From the NCBI GenBank assembly GCA_033026295.1, contig CM065175.1, positions 21,772,837 to 21,836,836 on the forward strand: a stretch of 64,000 nucleotides of DNA, read 5' to 3'. The DNA comes from Channa striata. Taxonomy: Eukaryota > Chordata > Actinopteri > Anabantiformes > Channidae. Below are positions 1-14,700 of the stretch, piece by piece; positions within the stretch are counted from its first letter, which is position 1; each line of letters starts with the position of its first letter. The notes under the pieces are model-generated. The model was not told the origin of the DNA, did no database searches, and was given only the letters and a program-made list of their open reading frames with translations. A program made the position numbers and the translations under genes.

Positions 1-448
1 AAGTCATTATCAGTGAAGCCTTTTTTGTAATTATAGTGTAACCATGCTTTTACGTCCCTGTTTAGGAGACAAAGCAAAACAAGAGTGGATAAGGACGATT
101 CACGTGGCTGTTTTATCCAGAAAGACATGTAGATGATGATTTTTTAACATTTTGAGCCATTGGAAAAACTACGTTTGTGATAAGACGTTGACATGGCAGT
201 GGCTGGAATCAGAGTATCACTTGTTTGGTTCTAAATAATTTATTTAAGTGCATGCAAACTGTTGGATTGACAGGCCCGTCATCTTGCCCAAGTCAACATA
301 AAAAGTCAACAACCCCTATCCACTATTCCGCTCAGGCAGCACTGGTAAGATTGAAAACAGAAGGCTCCTTTTAACATGCCCAGTTACAATCTACTGGTCA
401 GTTGAACAGAGCTAGTACTTTGTGTGTGATGTATGCTTTGGGATAAAT

Positions 449-467
449 TGTGTGTGTGTGTGTGTGT
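449..467. repeat. (TG)n microsatellite
   Basis: Uninterrupted TG dinucleotides in the presumed ago3 intron 1. Confidence 0.9.
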
Positions 468-981
468 CAGTCTCTCACCTTCCGTCTCAATAAGTCTGTT
501 TGGACTCATAATGCCACTGAGTCATTACTGGCTTACTACAGACGATTGTTAACCCCCTCAAAATCCCCCCACCAGCTTCATCCTCCACCAGACTATTCCC
601 CTGCCACGTACACTTCTTCACTCTCACTCAGGTTAGTTGTAAGGGGGATTTGAACCTTCTCGCATGTTGTTTTGGCTGACCAGGCCCTTATCTGCTTGTC
701 AGTATGTGACTGGCTGCTGATCTGTAACTGTGGCAGAGAGTAATATTGACTCCCATGGGTGCTAGTTGCAACACTTGAGGTTGATGAGGGGAACAGGAAG
801 GATGGGCCTGGCCATGTGTGCTGTGCACCAGTCCTTCCTTACAAGCTATCACTCTTTCTTGTGTTTTTGTGAGATCCGAGGTTCAGCCTACTGTGACTGA
901 CGCCATTGTGCCTAGTTGCCACTGAGCACTCTCACTGTTCCCACAGTTCAGGCCCCTCTGGATTAGAAACACAACAGCTGT

Positions 982-983
<2 letters not shown>

Positions 984-1012
<29 letters not shown>
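984..1012. repeat. (TG)n microsatellite
   Basis: Uninterrupted GT run followed by an imperfect continuation to about 1040. Confidence 0.9.
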
Positions 1013-2916
1013 CGGTGTGTGGGTCTGTATGTGTGTGCACATGTGCAGTCTTTGGCAGTGGACGTTTGTATACTGGTGTGATGTGGCTGAGGAGGTCAGC
1101 AGGCACTGGATGTCAGTCTAGCTACTCACTATCCAGTTATTCTGGCTCCTGGCCCACTGTGGTACTGTGTGACAGTGTTGTGTTGCAGAGCAGTGTAGTG
1201 GAATGAGTTCACATTGCTGAGATATTTCTGCAAAGTATTTATTGCTAAGCAGGACATTTACTATGTTTTTATGTAATAGTTATTAGATTTTATTTTTTCC
1301 ATATACACTAGCACAGTGTTGCAGTGTTGCCACTCTAGCTAAATTGTATCAAACAGGTTTGTTTACAGTTATTAACTAAATTCTATGTTTGTGCATTTTT
1401 CATGGATATATGGAAATCAACAAGACAAGCATTTTACATTGATTTACATGTGGATTTTGAAGAATGAACAAGTCTTGGAGAAGAGTGAGACTTTTAAGAC
1501 TACATGTAATAGTAGTATTAAATGTATGATCGTGCCAGAGCTGGCACAGCAAAACCATATGTAACTGTCATTAGAGTGTTGTGAATATGTATGGGGGAAA
1601 TTTGATGTTTAGTTAAACTGCAAAATGTGCCTGCAGTTCTTCACCTAGTTTGTTGACATGTGTAAAACTGATGTGCCAACAAAAAGTGGCAGAATATATA
1701 TTTAAATGCAGGGTCGCCCGCTAACCGCATAAGCTACACACAAAATCAACAGGACAGAAAACTGAAGCTGTTTGTTCACGATTATTTTGGCAAGTCTATG
1801 TGTGATCAGACCATGTCGGGCCTAATGATGGAAGATTGGAAAGTAGATTATGTTGGAGAAGTCTAGATGGGGTATACTGATATTAAATTGTCTAATTATT
1901 AGATTGCAGTGTAAGTGCCTGAAAACACACTGACCAAAGTGGGTGATCTCTGAAACAGGAAAGTATCAATATTTAGGATCTGCTTTTCAAGTCAGAAGAG
2001 TGTAAGTATATTAAAACACAGATTTTTGTTGGAATACTATAGAAAAGTTTGATTGCAGCATGAATATCTGCTGCATATGAAATTCCTGTATGGTGTCCAC
2101 ATAAGACCTGTTTGTTTTAAGGCAGCATTAGACCTAGGATATAGAATCAGTGGTTTGCTGTATAGTGAAAGATAGCAAGGTTAAGTGTTGATAGAAATTA
2201 ATCTTCTATTTCAGTGGGATACAATAAACTTGAGCAGCAATTTCCATCCACCCATACCACAGAGTTATTGCAGTTTTTCTTAAGTGCACAAATAGAGTTC
2301 ATTTTATTCATGGCCAAGAAGCACTTGCCTGTCTTTGTCGTCTTTGTTGTCATTTGCTCTCGGAATTTACAGATTCAGGAAATGAGAAACTTGCTAATGG
2401 CAAAGGGGAGGAATAAATCTTCTCTTTTCTGTTTGTTAAAGAATGTCCTTCCAGTAATTACCTGAAAGCACACATACATGCACACACAGAACAGCCTATG
2501 ACGACTCAACAAGGGCTTTCCTTGAACTCTTGCACTGTCTGTAAAGACTCAATAAGCCTTTTATGCTACTGATTGGTTTGTGGTTGTGTTTTCACTATTT
2601 GTCATAGGGAGCACACAATCGACTGCAAGCACTAGAGGCCATTGTGTGTCTGACGGGTTCCTGACTAGTATTCTGTGTTTTGTCTTGCAGAGTTTGGATG
2701 TTCCTGTAAACTCATGCAAACATTTCTGCGTGCTTGGGGGTGGACAGCTTCCCACACACCTAGTGAACACAGGAAATTGTCATTTTGACACTCAAGGTCT
2801 TGGGCATCATAAAACAATGACGTTGCATGAACATTTGACTTTCAGTGATGACTAAATGGCTTGTCTCTGTATCTTTTGTTTGCTGGTGGCAGTCCCCCCC
2901 CAACACCCCCCCCCAA

Positions 2917-3005
2917 CACACACAGACACACACAGACACACACAGACACACACAGACACACACAGACACACACAGACACACACAGACACACACAGACACA
3001 CACAG
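2917..3005. repeat. Decamer minisatellite (cacagacaca)n
   Basis: At least eight consecutive identical 10-bp units (2921-3000), preceded by a C-rich tract at 2892-2914. Confidence 0.95.
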
Positions 3006-5601
3006 CTGGTGAACAAGCGTGTTTGTTATGGTATTTCTAGTTTCCTAGAAGGACAGACAGGACAGAGGTGTCTCATAGCTTTAGATCCTCATGGTCAAGT
3101 TGCAGATTCAAAAAATGCTGCCAAACACATCGGTCTGATGTCTGGTAGATTTTCAAAATTTCTGCACGTCACCTGATGTGCCCGATGTTGCAAAAGTGTG
3201 TTTACAATAAGAAAAAAGCAAACTTCCTTGCAAATTACTCAAATTGTTAAATGTTTAATATTTTATGCTGATTTCTAAAATAAACTTTTTTTCTACACAA
3301 TACTTCTGAGTGTCATAATATTTTAGTCCATTTTAACCTATAAACCTATTATGCAATCTTTGAACATAGTGAGAGACCTCTGTTCATGCAGAATTTCATT
3401 CTCTCAGCAACCAACATTTCTAAGTGAACGTAGATATAAAACTTTCATTGTTTCCCAGGAGAAGTTACAGGAAACTGAAGAATGCAGAGGCGATCTGGCT
3501 AAATATTATAGTGACAGGGCCAGTGTTTTGATAAGACCCGCATTAATTTGTTTATTTTGGTAACTGTTTGCATCTTGTCATATTACCAACAGTCAAAGCC
3601 GACCACGGTCCTGACCACGAGCGAAAGCTTAGTAAGTGCAGTCAGGTACTTTTTAAAGACATTTAGCTTTGAAGATTGTGCTGTGTCAGGACCAATTTTT
3701 TGAGTAAAAACTAATAGCAGTTGTCACTGTGTATGAAACTGTCTGGAAAAACACCCGGGACAGTGTGTGTGCAAAGTGCCCGAAGTAATAATTCTGTGTG
3801 ATATGAGAAATATAAGCCCATTCTTTCAGTGTGACTGTGCAGTGTCACAGCTTCAAGTGCGTGTATGCTGCTGTTAGTGGCTTTCATACTAAAACGAAAC
3901 GGAGGAGCTGCGTGCGTTTGTGTTTGCGCTAGTGTGTGGAATACCAAAACCGGCCCCTGTGTGGTGTTTTTTCTCCGCTGTAGGTTTTCCTTTTTCTTAC
4001 TGTAAGACCTCATTACTGCTATTGTAAATCATCCACTGTGAAGTCCTGAAGCATGATGCTCCGCTGTGTTCCTCTGCCTGTGGCAGCTGTGTGACTCATG
4101 CTGAATGGAAGCCAGTACAAGAGGCACATGAAAGCAGGAAAACACGAACCCCGCCCATTCCCTAATCCAGCCACTCCCTGCTATTCTCCTCCTGCTTGCC
4201 AACTTCACTGGGATCATCACAGCATCGAGAAAAGTGCCGCAATTCATGAAAGACCCTTTTTAAGTAGTTTTTGGTTGAGTTCTGTGTGAGTTAGGACAGA
4301 TCACAATGTGTGGTAGACACTGTGATTGTTGTAGTGTTAAGTTACAAGATATGTGGTGTTTTTTTGTTTTTTTAACATTTGTAAAATCGGGCTGACTTCG
4401 AAGGTTCACTTGGAGTTCTAAGGAATGTGTGGGCACAGTTTTGTGAGGGCAACATCTGAGGCACAAATTTCAAATGTTTCTGTCTTTTTCATCATTTTAT
4501 CCCAATACGAGTCCTTCAGCTTCCATTAACCCTATTAGCCTCCATTACACAACAGTAAAAAAACAAGAGCAGACGACGCATAATTCTAAAGCACAAGTTT
4601 TGTTTTAGGGAGGTTTTTATGAACTCAATACCAAAATGTCTTGCACATGTGCGAGCCTGTGAGTCAAATCAGTGATGAATCACATCCGACCATGGCTCTT
4701 GTTTATCAATGACACATTATGGGGCAGCGTTTGGTAGACAGGGGAGCACCAGGTCTATGGCTATGGAAACAGAATGAAACAGTTCACTAAAACTGAAAAA
4801 CTAAGAGCCATGGGGGCTGAAGGTGGAAACTACAAAGCAACACTTTCCTGGCAAAAGGGTTGGCTCTAATCTTAATGTTTGGCTTATCATTGCTGTTGTA
4901 TAACAATAGAAAGACACAAAATAGCATAATAAGTTTAATCCAAATGGCCATGTGTGGCACATCAGCGTTTGTTCGCGCAAGGGATTAGTAGACAGTAACT
5001 GTCTACGTGTTTAGGGCATTAGCTGGGTGGCAAAACTGCTGTTTTGTTACTTTGTCTCATAGCAAAAAATCTATTTTACTGTCCAAGCTACTTCATTTGC
5101 CACGTAATGCACCTCCTGTTTCAGATTTTGGACGTGTGGTCAGTCAGTGCACGTACGTGTGTGTGCGCGCGTATGTATGTTTGTATTCATTTGCACTATG
5201 AAATGTCAGTGTTTACAGTCATTGCTGTTTTTTTTTCTTTTTGGTCATCGCAGATGTGCATTATTTATTTTGAAACTGACTTTATTCCCTAAATACAGTT
5301 CTTAATGTCTGTACTTTTTCCGTGAAGTAAGATTGTATTTAAAGTGCAAGTAAATTGTGACAAGTTATTGAGTTTTTCATGTTGTTGTTTCAAATGTTAA
5401 AATGTGTTTATTCATTGTCTTTTCCCTTTACCATACCACACCATACGCATTTTAATTCTCAACAAACTAGCAGTTATGTCAATTTATTTAATACGACACG
5501 ACCTCACTGTTGTATATTCAACACAGCCTCACCTTGAATGACCTGAATCATGGCTACACACAATCGTTTCATTTATCTCTTGCCCTCTTTTCTCCTCACA
5601 G

Positions 5602-5773
5602 GAGCCGTTGGGGCCCAGTCCCTGTTCTCCATGCCTCGGCGGCCTGGCTATGGCACCATGGGGAAGCCCATCAAGCTGCTGGCCAACTGCTTCCAGGTGG
5701 AGATCCCCAAGATGGATGTCTACCTCTACGAGGTGGACATCAAGCCTGACAAGTGCCCACGGCGAGTCAACAG
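5602..5773 (+). CDS. ago3: ago3 exon 2
   Basis: 172 nt, entered in phase 1 after an acceptor at 5600-5601 and closed by gtagaa. Encodes roughly residues 7-64, the start of the N domain (PRRPGYGTMGKPIKLLANC, then YEVDIKPDKCPRRVNR). The reading frame is open upstream into the intron, but that stretch has no Argonaute similarity, so the acceptor sets the true start. Confidence 0.95.
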
Positions 5774-8700
5774 GTAGAAGGGTCCTTCTGGCTATTACTG
5801 AAACTTCTACACCTTTAATCAGGCCATTAAGGCTAAGAAAATGCATTTAAGTGACCTCTAATAGAGAGCAGCTTGCAGTCAATGAGCACACAGGGTTGTA
5901 GCGCCTTGCCAAAGGATATTAAATAGATGTGGATATCAGGATTTAATCCAGTTAACTCAAAATTAAACCTGGTCTCACTAATGATTTGATTTGTCACATT
6001 CTTTGTCAAGCATTAAACATGTCAATATTTTACACGATACATTGTAACTGAAAAACAGTTTGTGTGTGTGTTGTACAGGGAAGTGGTCGACTCTATGGTG
6101 CAGCACTTCAAGGTGACAATCTTCGGGGATCGCAGGCCAGTCTATGATGGAAAGAAAAGCCTGTACACAGCAAACCCACTTCCTGTGGCACCTACCGGGG
6201 TGAGCTGGAAAAAAGCCAGCAATTTCAAACACACGAACATAAGCCATTTTTACATAGGAAATCTAGTGTCTGGAGAATCAGGTCTGGACGTTGTCTGGGT
6301 TTGTCATTTTAAACATCACACACAGCAGGAGGTTGAGTTTGAGGGAGACATTTGCACCATGGGGAAAAGCTCTGCCTGATTTCAGCAAAACAAGACACAG
6401 AAAATAAGTTTACAGTACCTGACAGAAGCATTTGGGCTGGAAAAAAGAAACATAAGGGGAAGTTAACATACGGGGAAAGGAATACATAAAATACACTTAC
6501 ATTTAGCAGACATTTTTTATCCTTAGCGACTTACAGGGTAATTTTGAACACACACACGATGGCTGCCAAGCATGGTGCTCCTCTGGCCCTCTAGGAGCAA
6601 CAAGGGGTTCAGTGTCTTGCCCAAGGAAACTTCGAAACGCAGAAAAGGGGGACCGGGGATCGAACCACTGACCCTGTGGTCCGTGGACGACTCCCTTACT
6701 GAGAAAAAAGTTTTTCAATAAAAACTATAAATGCCAGTGCCTTGTTTTGGGATTCTTGCCTGTCAGCATAGAGGTTAGATATGTCTATGTGTGTTTTGCC
6801 ATAATTAACACAATCAGTATTAAAATGTGTTCTTAAGTACTTTCATTTGTACTTTATGTGCATTTTAGATAAACTGCTTAGTACTTTTACTTGAAGATGT
6901 AGATATACCTCCTTTACACGCAGTGTATCACCACTTCGCTGCATATGGGGCCTGGATGACATTAAGACCACCGGTGCTAATGCTGGGGCTGACGGGGTGT
7001 GTAGTGTGTATATTTACAACCAAAGAACACGTGTTTAATTTGTTAATGTTCATTTCCGCTCGCACGAGTCGGTCAGACACACATGGTTTTATATACATAC
7101 ATACAAGTATTTAACAAATGACACTGGATACCTACCTTCATTAAGTGATCTAACCTACCCTGTGTCCTTTTACCTTTTTGTTCCCCGCCGAAGGTGGACC
7201 TGGATGTCACTCTACCAGGTGAGGGAGGAAAAGATCGTCCCTTTAAAGTTTCCATCAAGTTTGTGTCTCTGGTCAGCTGGCACATGCTCCATGAGGTGCT
7301 AACTGGCCGCAGCATGCCTGAGCCCCTGGAGCTGGACAAGCCCATCAGCACCAACCCTGTACATGCAGTTGATGTGGTCCTGCGACACCTTCCCTCAATG
7401 AAGTGAGCCACTGATGTTTTGTTTGGCCCATTTTTTAATAAATGTTCAGATTTCAGCAGTAACTGCTTTATTAACATTCAAAAACTGGTGTTTTATTGTG
7501 GCCAGTAGATCTTTAGTGGCCGTGCTAAACAATTATCTTGCAACAGCTATCCTAGTTTAAACAAAATTGTTTACCCTTTACTGGTTCCTATATCTAAATC
7601 TTAAGCCCAAAGATAAAAAAAGCAGCAAAAGAAATCTATTAATACCATACATACATTTTGTCATATAGGTACAATTATTAAACCTCTGATCCCAACAGAA
7701 ATCAAACACAGCTTATGCAGGGTCTCACACAGCAACAAATTTGACCTTTTTTTTTTTTTTACACGTCACTCAATTCAGACCCAAACTCAAAGAAAAGTAG
7801 AACACAACATCACCAGCACTTTAATGAAAGTGTTTTTGAAAGCATTATTAAAAAAGGTTATGTCGACACGTTGCATTTTGCTTACACACCGGTATTACAT
7901 TGACATCTTGACACTTTGTCAATCCAGGACTCGCTGAGAAAAATGTTGCCATGTACAGTTATTAACGAGTCTCTTGGGCAGAGTAATGAGAGGTTTCACC
8001 ACACTCATTTTATTGATGGGGGCCTTTTTGACGAGCAGCTGAATGCCCCATTGTGTAAGCACATATTAACCTACATTCTCAAGTCACTATGTGTCAACTA
8101 ATTTTTATTTCCTGTCATCTCTTATGCCCTTTGCTATCTGCCCAGTGTGGTATTCGTTTGCTTCTTCTGAGTTCTCTTTGCTCTGTTCTCATAATTGCCA
8201 CTTTCTTCACGTAGGTACACTCCAGTGGGTCGATCCTTCTTCTCTGCTCCGGAGGGCTATGACCATCCCCTGGGGGGTGGGAGGGAGGTTTGGTTTGGCT
8301 TTCATCAGTCTGTGCGTCCTGCCATGTGGAAGATGATGCTCAACATTGATGGTGAGCCCAAATTCCACTCTTTCCTTGTTTTGAGTTTGCTGCTGTGAGC
8401 ATTGATATGGCCTCATAGTGTTAACAGTGTAGTGTAAAGGTAACAGTTTTTATTGCTTACAGCTTTAAAAATGTTCATATAGGTCCTAGATCAACAGTGG
8501 TTTTATTTTTCTGACTTTTCTCAGATATGGAAAGCAAATTTGTCTTCTCTTGTAGTCATCCTGTCACAGCCAGGGAAAATGAGAATATAATAATTACATT
8601 GATAGATGGAGCTTCCATGATACCCGATATAAGCCGACCATTTATCATAAGCATACTTTTAGATATTTGTTCATGATCTTTTTACTCTCATTGATGTTCA

Positions 8701-11700
8701 ATTTAGGTTTTTTATAGCACATTTAATAAGTCTAGAACTACAGTATCAGGCAATATGTGAACGCTGTTTCACTGGGGTTGAATAAGGTGTCTCAGGGATC
8801 TTGGAGCCTGAACATGTATGTTGTGATGTGCTAGGGAACCAAATCTTTTTTTTTTTTTTTTTTTTTTCAGAGGTTGAGTAAAACTATGACTGAGATCCTT
8901 TTTTAGAAGAGAAGTCTAACTCAAAACTTGCTAACTTCTAACGACTGGTTGCTTGCTTCATGTGGTCTGAGCCATATTTGCTGACTGTGTTTTGTGAAAC
9001 ACATGGAATAGTTCACAACCTAGTTCAGTTCAACTTGAGCCTCCTGTCAGTAGAAAACTCAGAAATCGAAACTCGTTCTGGGCTAACAAACAGTCTGAAT
9101 GTTTGTGGAAAGTGTGTGTGGCGCCAAGATCAGAGATGGTGCTTTACCATCTTCATTCCGGAGTAGGTTCTTCGACTCCAAGGCTCTGTTGCTAACAAGC
9201 GTTGTAACTTGTAACTTGGGGTAATGTGGGTTCTTGGCTGGATGGGAACTAACTCGTTGGTTGCTGTGGAGACAGAAAGCAGCTTGTGCTTGTGTGGAGC
9301 TGTGATTGTGCCTGCGTGAGTGAGACTGGTGGGCGTTGCTGGGGTCAGGAGGGTAGGGTAGCTGTGCACAGCATTTCCTTGAGACAGCTTTTGTTTATCT
9401 ACTAACGCGTAAAGACTCCGCACCTGAATCATTTCCTTTCTTTGCTCTGATTTACTTTTTCTCCCATTTTCCCGCCCTCTCGTCCTTGGAAGTCAGTTGG
9501 TCACCACATATCTCTAGTTTGTCAACAAAACAAAATCTGTTTGCAGAGCGTTTGTTTCTAAATGCTTCAGTATGGCATTGTGTTCCTGCCAAACAAACTA
9601 TTATGCCTATTTAAATTTATCCACTGCCTTCCACACTCAATATCACGAGTAAATAAATGAACCAATACTCGTGCCTTGAAGAGTTGTTTTACATTAACAT
9701 GACTGACTCAGACACTTTTAGTCACCGAAAATAAAACACAATGTGTGGTTAGGAAAATTGGGAGTGATGTCACTTCCTGTCAGTAGTCTCCGGCAAACCA
9801 ATGGTGTAAAAGTTTGTCGACAACGTAGTTATGAGCCTTTGTGTCAGGTGTGATTTAGAGATGTGTGCTTGCAGTGTTTCTGACAGAAACCCAGTCAGAG
9901 GAACTTTTATCATGTTTTATGTCAAGTGACGGGTTTTGACTTATTTAATTTTTAATTTCTTTTACTGAAATCAAGCAGTAGTTCTAATAAAGAGGGACCT
10001 TCCTGTGTTCGACAAGCTTCTCTCAGCACAGATGTGCACTGCTAGAATTACACTTGCCTGGTGATATGTCACTTGCCTGGTGATATGTATTTTTAAGAGC
10101 TTCATATTGGCTATATAGCATTCCATCCCTATGTTACAATTCATTTATGCATTATCTTGGTTTCCTAAAGCAGGGCATCAGTTTGTTTCAACTCTTAAAG
10201 TGGCTTCCATATTGAACATATTGGCTGATGAAGCAGCAATAAACTGCTAACAAGCATTGGTAAAATTGTAAGGGGAGCGTTTTCCCATGCAGTCTTGTTC
10301 CAGTGGCCGGTAATTTGAAACATCACAACAAAAATTCTTTATTACATTAAATTTTTTTTTCGTTCCTTGGGAAGTCAGACAGTCGATTTTCATTGCATCA
10401 AAAACAAAGGTCTGACTAGTACAGAATCAAGTAGTCGTCATTCATAGTAATGTGATATCTGTGTGTGTGTTTATTCATGATATCATTGCTTTGTCTTGCA
10501 GTGTCTGCCACTGCTTTCTACAAGGCCCAACCAGTGATCCAGTTTATGTGTGAAGTGCTAGATATCCACAACATAGATGAACAGCCTCGCCCTCTCACGG
10601 ACTCGCACCGGGTCAAATTCACCAAAGAAATTAAAGGTAAAGTCCGGTTTTATGGTGTATGTATGTGTGAGGAGGACAGAATGATGTCGAGCGTGGTGTT
10701 GCGCTGTTATTGCTACTCTAACACACTATATTGCTCACCAGGTTTGAAGGTAGAGGTGACACACTGTGGAACCATGCGGAGGAAGTACCGCGTCTGCAAC
10801 GTGACCCGTCGGCCTGCCAGCCATCAGACGTGAGTCAGCCTAGGGTGGGCGAGGGAACAGGAGAATCCGGGTGGAGTGTGTGGATGCGATGGGGATAGTG
10901 AAAACTGACTACCTAAAATGCAGTCACTAATTAACTAAAAAAAAAAAAACGGATAGTAGCTGACTCATCTGACAATGATGTGGTAAATGTTAGTCATCCA
11001 TTGTGTAGTAGCTATGCGGCTGCTGATCCTCAGAGTTGTTCAGAGTAGAAAACCATGCTGTGTTATTATTTACATAGCTTTGTCACCATGCAGCCATCAA
11101 AATTAGTCATATTTATTCAATAATAGAAAAAGTAGAAATACATTATTTAAATGGAATGAGTAAAAATATTGAATGATGTTTTAGAAAGTGATTGCGAGTG
11201 TTGAAGGTAGATGGCAGTAAGGCTACATGCTGACAAAGTTCACTTTTTCCTCTGCAGGTTCCCTCTACAGTTAGAAAACGGTCAGACTGTAGAGCGCACT
11301 GTAGCCCAGTACTTCAGGGAGAAGTACAACCTGCAGCTTAAGTACCCACATTTGCCCTGTCTACAGGTGGGCCAGGAGCAAAAACACACCTACCTTCCAC
11401 TGGAGGTGAGCAAAAAAAAGCTGCTATTCCCCCCCCTTTTTTTTTTAAATGCTGGATTACATGAAACATAACTCCATGTATGATGAAATCTGCAGTGTAT
11501 GGCCTACTGGGAGCTCCCAGGCCTTCATCTGTATCAACTCCATAATTATGAAGCAGAGTAGCTGCAGGATAAACTTGGAGAAAATCGTTAGTTAGCCAAC
11601 CTAAAACGATTCCAAGTAATACACACCAACCTGTGTTTCTTCTCAGGTGTGTAACATTGTAGCTGGCCAACGGTGCATCAAGAAGCTGACAGATAATCAG

Positions 11701-14700
11701 ACCTCCACTATGATCAAAGCCACAGCTCGTTCTGCACCTGACAGACAGGAGGAGATCAGCAGGCTGGTGAGTTGTGCAGACAGCTGCTTAATACAGTTTC
11801 ATGGAGCAATGTCATACTGAAATTAATGTAAGGACTTGATTGAGCTGCATTTTATAAATTATTTCCCATTTAGTTTGTTACAAATATATCAGAGATGAAT
11901 GTAAAGGCAGCCTTACGCGTGTCCGATGGTCCATAAACTGTCCACTCCAGAGATCGATGGATTATAAAAAACGCTGCAGATTTATTGAACTTCTGTGTGC
12001 CACAGTACAGCTGATGACTTTAGTTCTACAGATCACGTTGATATCATGCTCGGTGGAAGTTATTATAAGAAAACCTGCGTGCCTCCGCAGCTAAACACTG
12101 GCCTAGCACCCTAACACTGCTCCAGTCTCTTTCTAACAACCGAAAAGCAATACAAACATTTGTTGCCTTGACAGTTACTTAGACCAGCTTCAAAGGCCCC
12201 TGTCTGATATTTAGACGATGTCACTGGTGATGTACATGTTACATGCACGACTCCGGGAAAGTACAAGAAATAGAACAAACACTGGCTCGCACAATGAACA
12301 TTTCAACCTGTTATTTCAATCATTTGTCATTCAGTTGCATAAGTAATTTTTTTCGACTTCCAGATTAAATTCCACAAAATATTTAAAAGCCCAGTATAAT
12401 TTTAGTAGCTTTCTGTTTATTGTAAATTGTAATATGTTTTGTTCAAATACATTTCACAGTTTTACTATAGAACTATGAGCTGTTCTAATGGATTACTCTA
12501 CATGTATGTTTTTACATTTAATTAGCACCATAATTCCTATTCTGTATTTGGAAAATAATTTGAATTTATAAATCTGTAAAATACATTTTTTCTTTTTTTT
12601 GGTATACTATAACTTGAATGTAACAGTATGCAACTTAAGCTACTGGTAGCATGAGTCTTAAAATGAATGCCATTCCACCCAGCCCACTCTCTCACTATTA
12701 CAATATGCATTTCCAACGTGTGTTACATGCTGCCACAATGTGCACAGCCCTTTTGTGTACAAGTCATTATCAAATTCTATAAATATTAATGCTGGGAAGC
12801 TTAATGTTTAAGAGGAAATCTTTAAGGTCCTGATTGATTAGAAAGGAGAGCACTCAAAGCACTTCAAATATCATATCTGTGCGCTGCTGTCAGTGCTGTT
12901 CAATGAGTCTGACTTCATAGGAGGCTTTGATTGCACCACTATACAATGAGACATATTTTGGAGCATGTTTTACCAAAAATTTTTTGAAGGAAATAATGTT
13001 TTTTTGTTAGTTTTTTACTTAACGGGTACCTGTAAGTTTTAAAAAGTATTATATTAAGGAATGTAGTCGTGGTCAGTGTGTGTCCTGGTGAAGGAAGCAG
13101 GTGTCAACACCACCCAAGACAAACTAGGGTATAAAAGCCCTGTACCCAGAAAAATGGTCCATGGTATCATAAAATCATGGAGTGCCCCTCTAGAGTTCGG
13201 TGGTGTTTTGATTTCGATGTACTGTTGCTTGAATGTGACAGGGCAGTGTGGGTCAACGTGCCAAGGCTTTGTTGTGTGTTTAACATGATATATAAAGTAA
13301 GATATTGGGATGTAATTGCAAACTGTGGCAGGAAGATTCTAATTCATCAATGTCACGTAGTAAACAGAGTAGTAGAAGGTAAACGTGATCGTCATGTTTC
13401 CACCTAATAATAATGTGTTTAACATGTATAAATCAAGAACAACTTTAAGAAAAATATCCCACCATTGTTGGTGTTTAGCAGCGGCAAATGGGCAGAAAAC
13501 AACTGTCCAGTCAGAGCAGAACATGTACAAAAATATGCTTTTCATAACACCCCCCCAGAACTGCAGCTTCACCAGACGCCAGCTGCAGTTACATCATAGT
13601 TTTATGTGTGAACGCACAGTTAAGAAGCAGAAAAGAATGAAAAAGCTGATAAGCTGCATTTGTTAGATCCACAGCTGGGCTGAATATATACGCGGTGTTT
13701 GCGGTTTTGTTTTTTGTGTGCATTTACATTTAGATTATCTGGTCATCAGGTGCTTCTATCCAAAGTGACTTGTAAGTGAACACCAAGATCAACACAAGGT
13801 ATAAAGTCATTTGCAAGGACTTTGATCTGCAGACCTAAGGAGACAGGGATCAAAGTGATTGACCTAATCTGAACCACAGCCACCCAATCTTGTGGCATGT
13901 CACCAATTTCTCATTCCATTTTCTTCTTTGTCATCAACATCTTAGAAAATAGATGGTATATGCAATGCGGTGACTTATTAAGGTGACAAGCGTAGGTCTA
14001 AGCAACAACAGTTGGCCTAGTGATAAGCATTATAGAGATCTTTCTTTTTAATAAAACGCCCGCTGAAGTACTGCCGAACTTGTTTTTCAGTGAAGAAGGT
14101 CCTCTTCATTTATGGGCATCGTGTTGTTCCTCTCGTCGTCAGACATGGCAGTGCAATAGTACATTTTAGTGCTCAAATGGCCTGGCCTGAACCTGTGCCT
14201 AATTTCCCCCCCTGTTTTCCTTGCAGGTGCGCAGTGCCAACTATGAGGCAGACCCATTTGTGCAGGAATTCCAGTTCAAGGTGCGCGACGAGATGGCCCA
14301 CGTGACGGGGCGAGTGCTACCCGCCCCCATGCTGCAGTACGGCGGCAGGGTGAGCACAGAGCACTTTATGGTACCCTTCCTTTAAATCACGCCCATTCTA
14401 TCTGTTTGTCTGACATGCTTTCCCCTTCTTCAGCCTTTATTCCACTGTCTTTAAGGGGAACTAACTCACTGGCTTCTGTTTGAACTTCATGGTGTCTGTC
14501 TTTTTCACTTATATTTTGTGGTTGAGTCTCAGTAGCACAAAGCTGTGTTTGCCCTAAAGATAAAGGTATAAATATTTTAGCCATCAGCTGCAAAGTTATT
14601 TTGAACATTAGATTAGAATGGCACACAGGCATATCCACTGTATGTATGAGACCTGTGGCAGCATTACGCACAAACATCATATTTCATTATTAAGTAGATT

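Larger units (their letters stand above)
1..5601 (+). other. Probable ago3 intron 1; no gene seen
   Basis: AT-rich DNA upstream of the first recognisable ago3 exon. I found no 19-nt coding exon starting with ATG and followed by a donor, and no CpG-rich promoter, so the ago3 start lies beyond the left edge. The stretch holds TG microsatellites at 449-467 and 984-1012 and a decamer minisatellite at 2917-3005. Short open frames across the TG tracts encode VCVCVC and are not genes. Confidence 0.6.

Noticed and set aside
985..1206. Open frames encoding runs of V and C
   Set aside because: Translation of TG microsatellites.
2917..3005. Regular short repeats resembling an array
   Set aside because: Contiguous decamers with no spacers: a simple minisatellite, not CRISPR.
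4098..4116. Possible 19-nt ago3 exon 1 (ATGGAAGCCAGTACAAGAG)
   Set aside because: The 19th base is followed by gc-cac, not by a GT or consensus GC donor, and the peptide does not resemble an AGO3 start.
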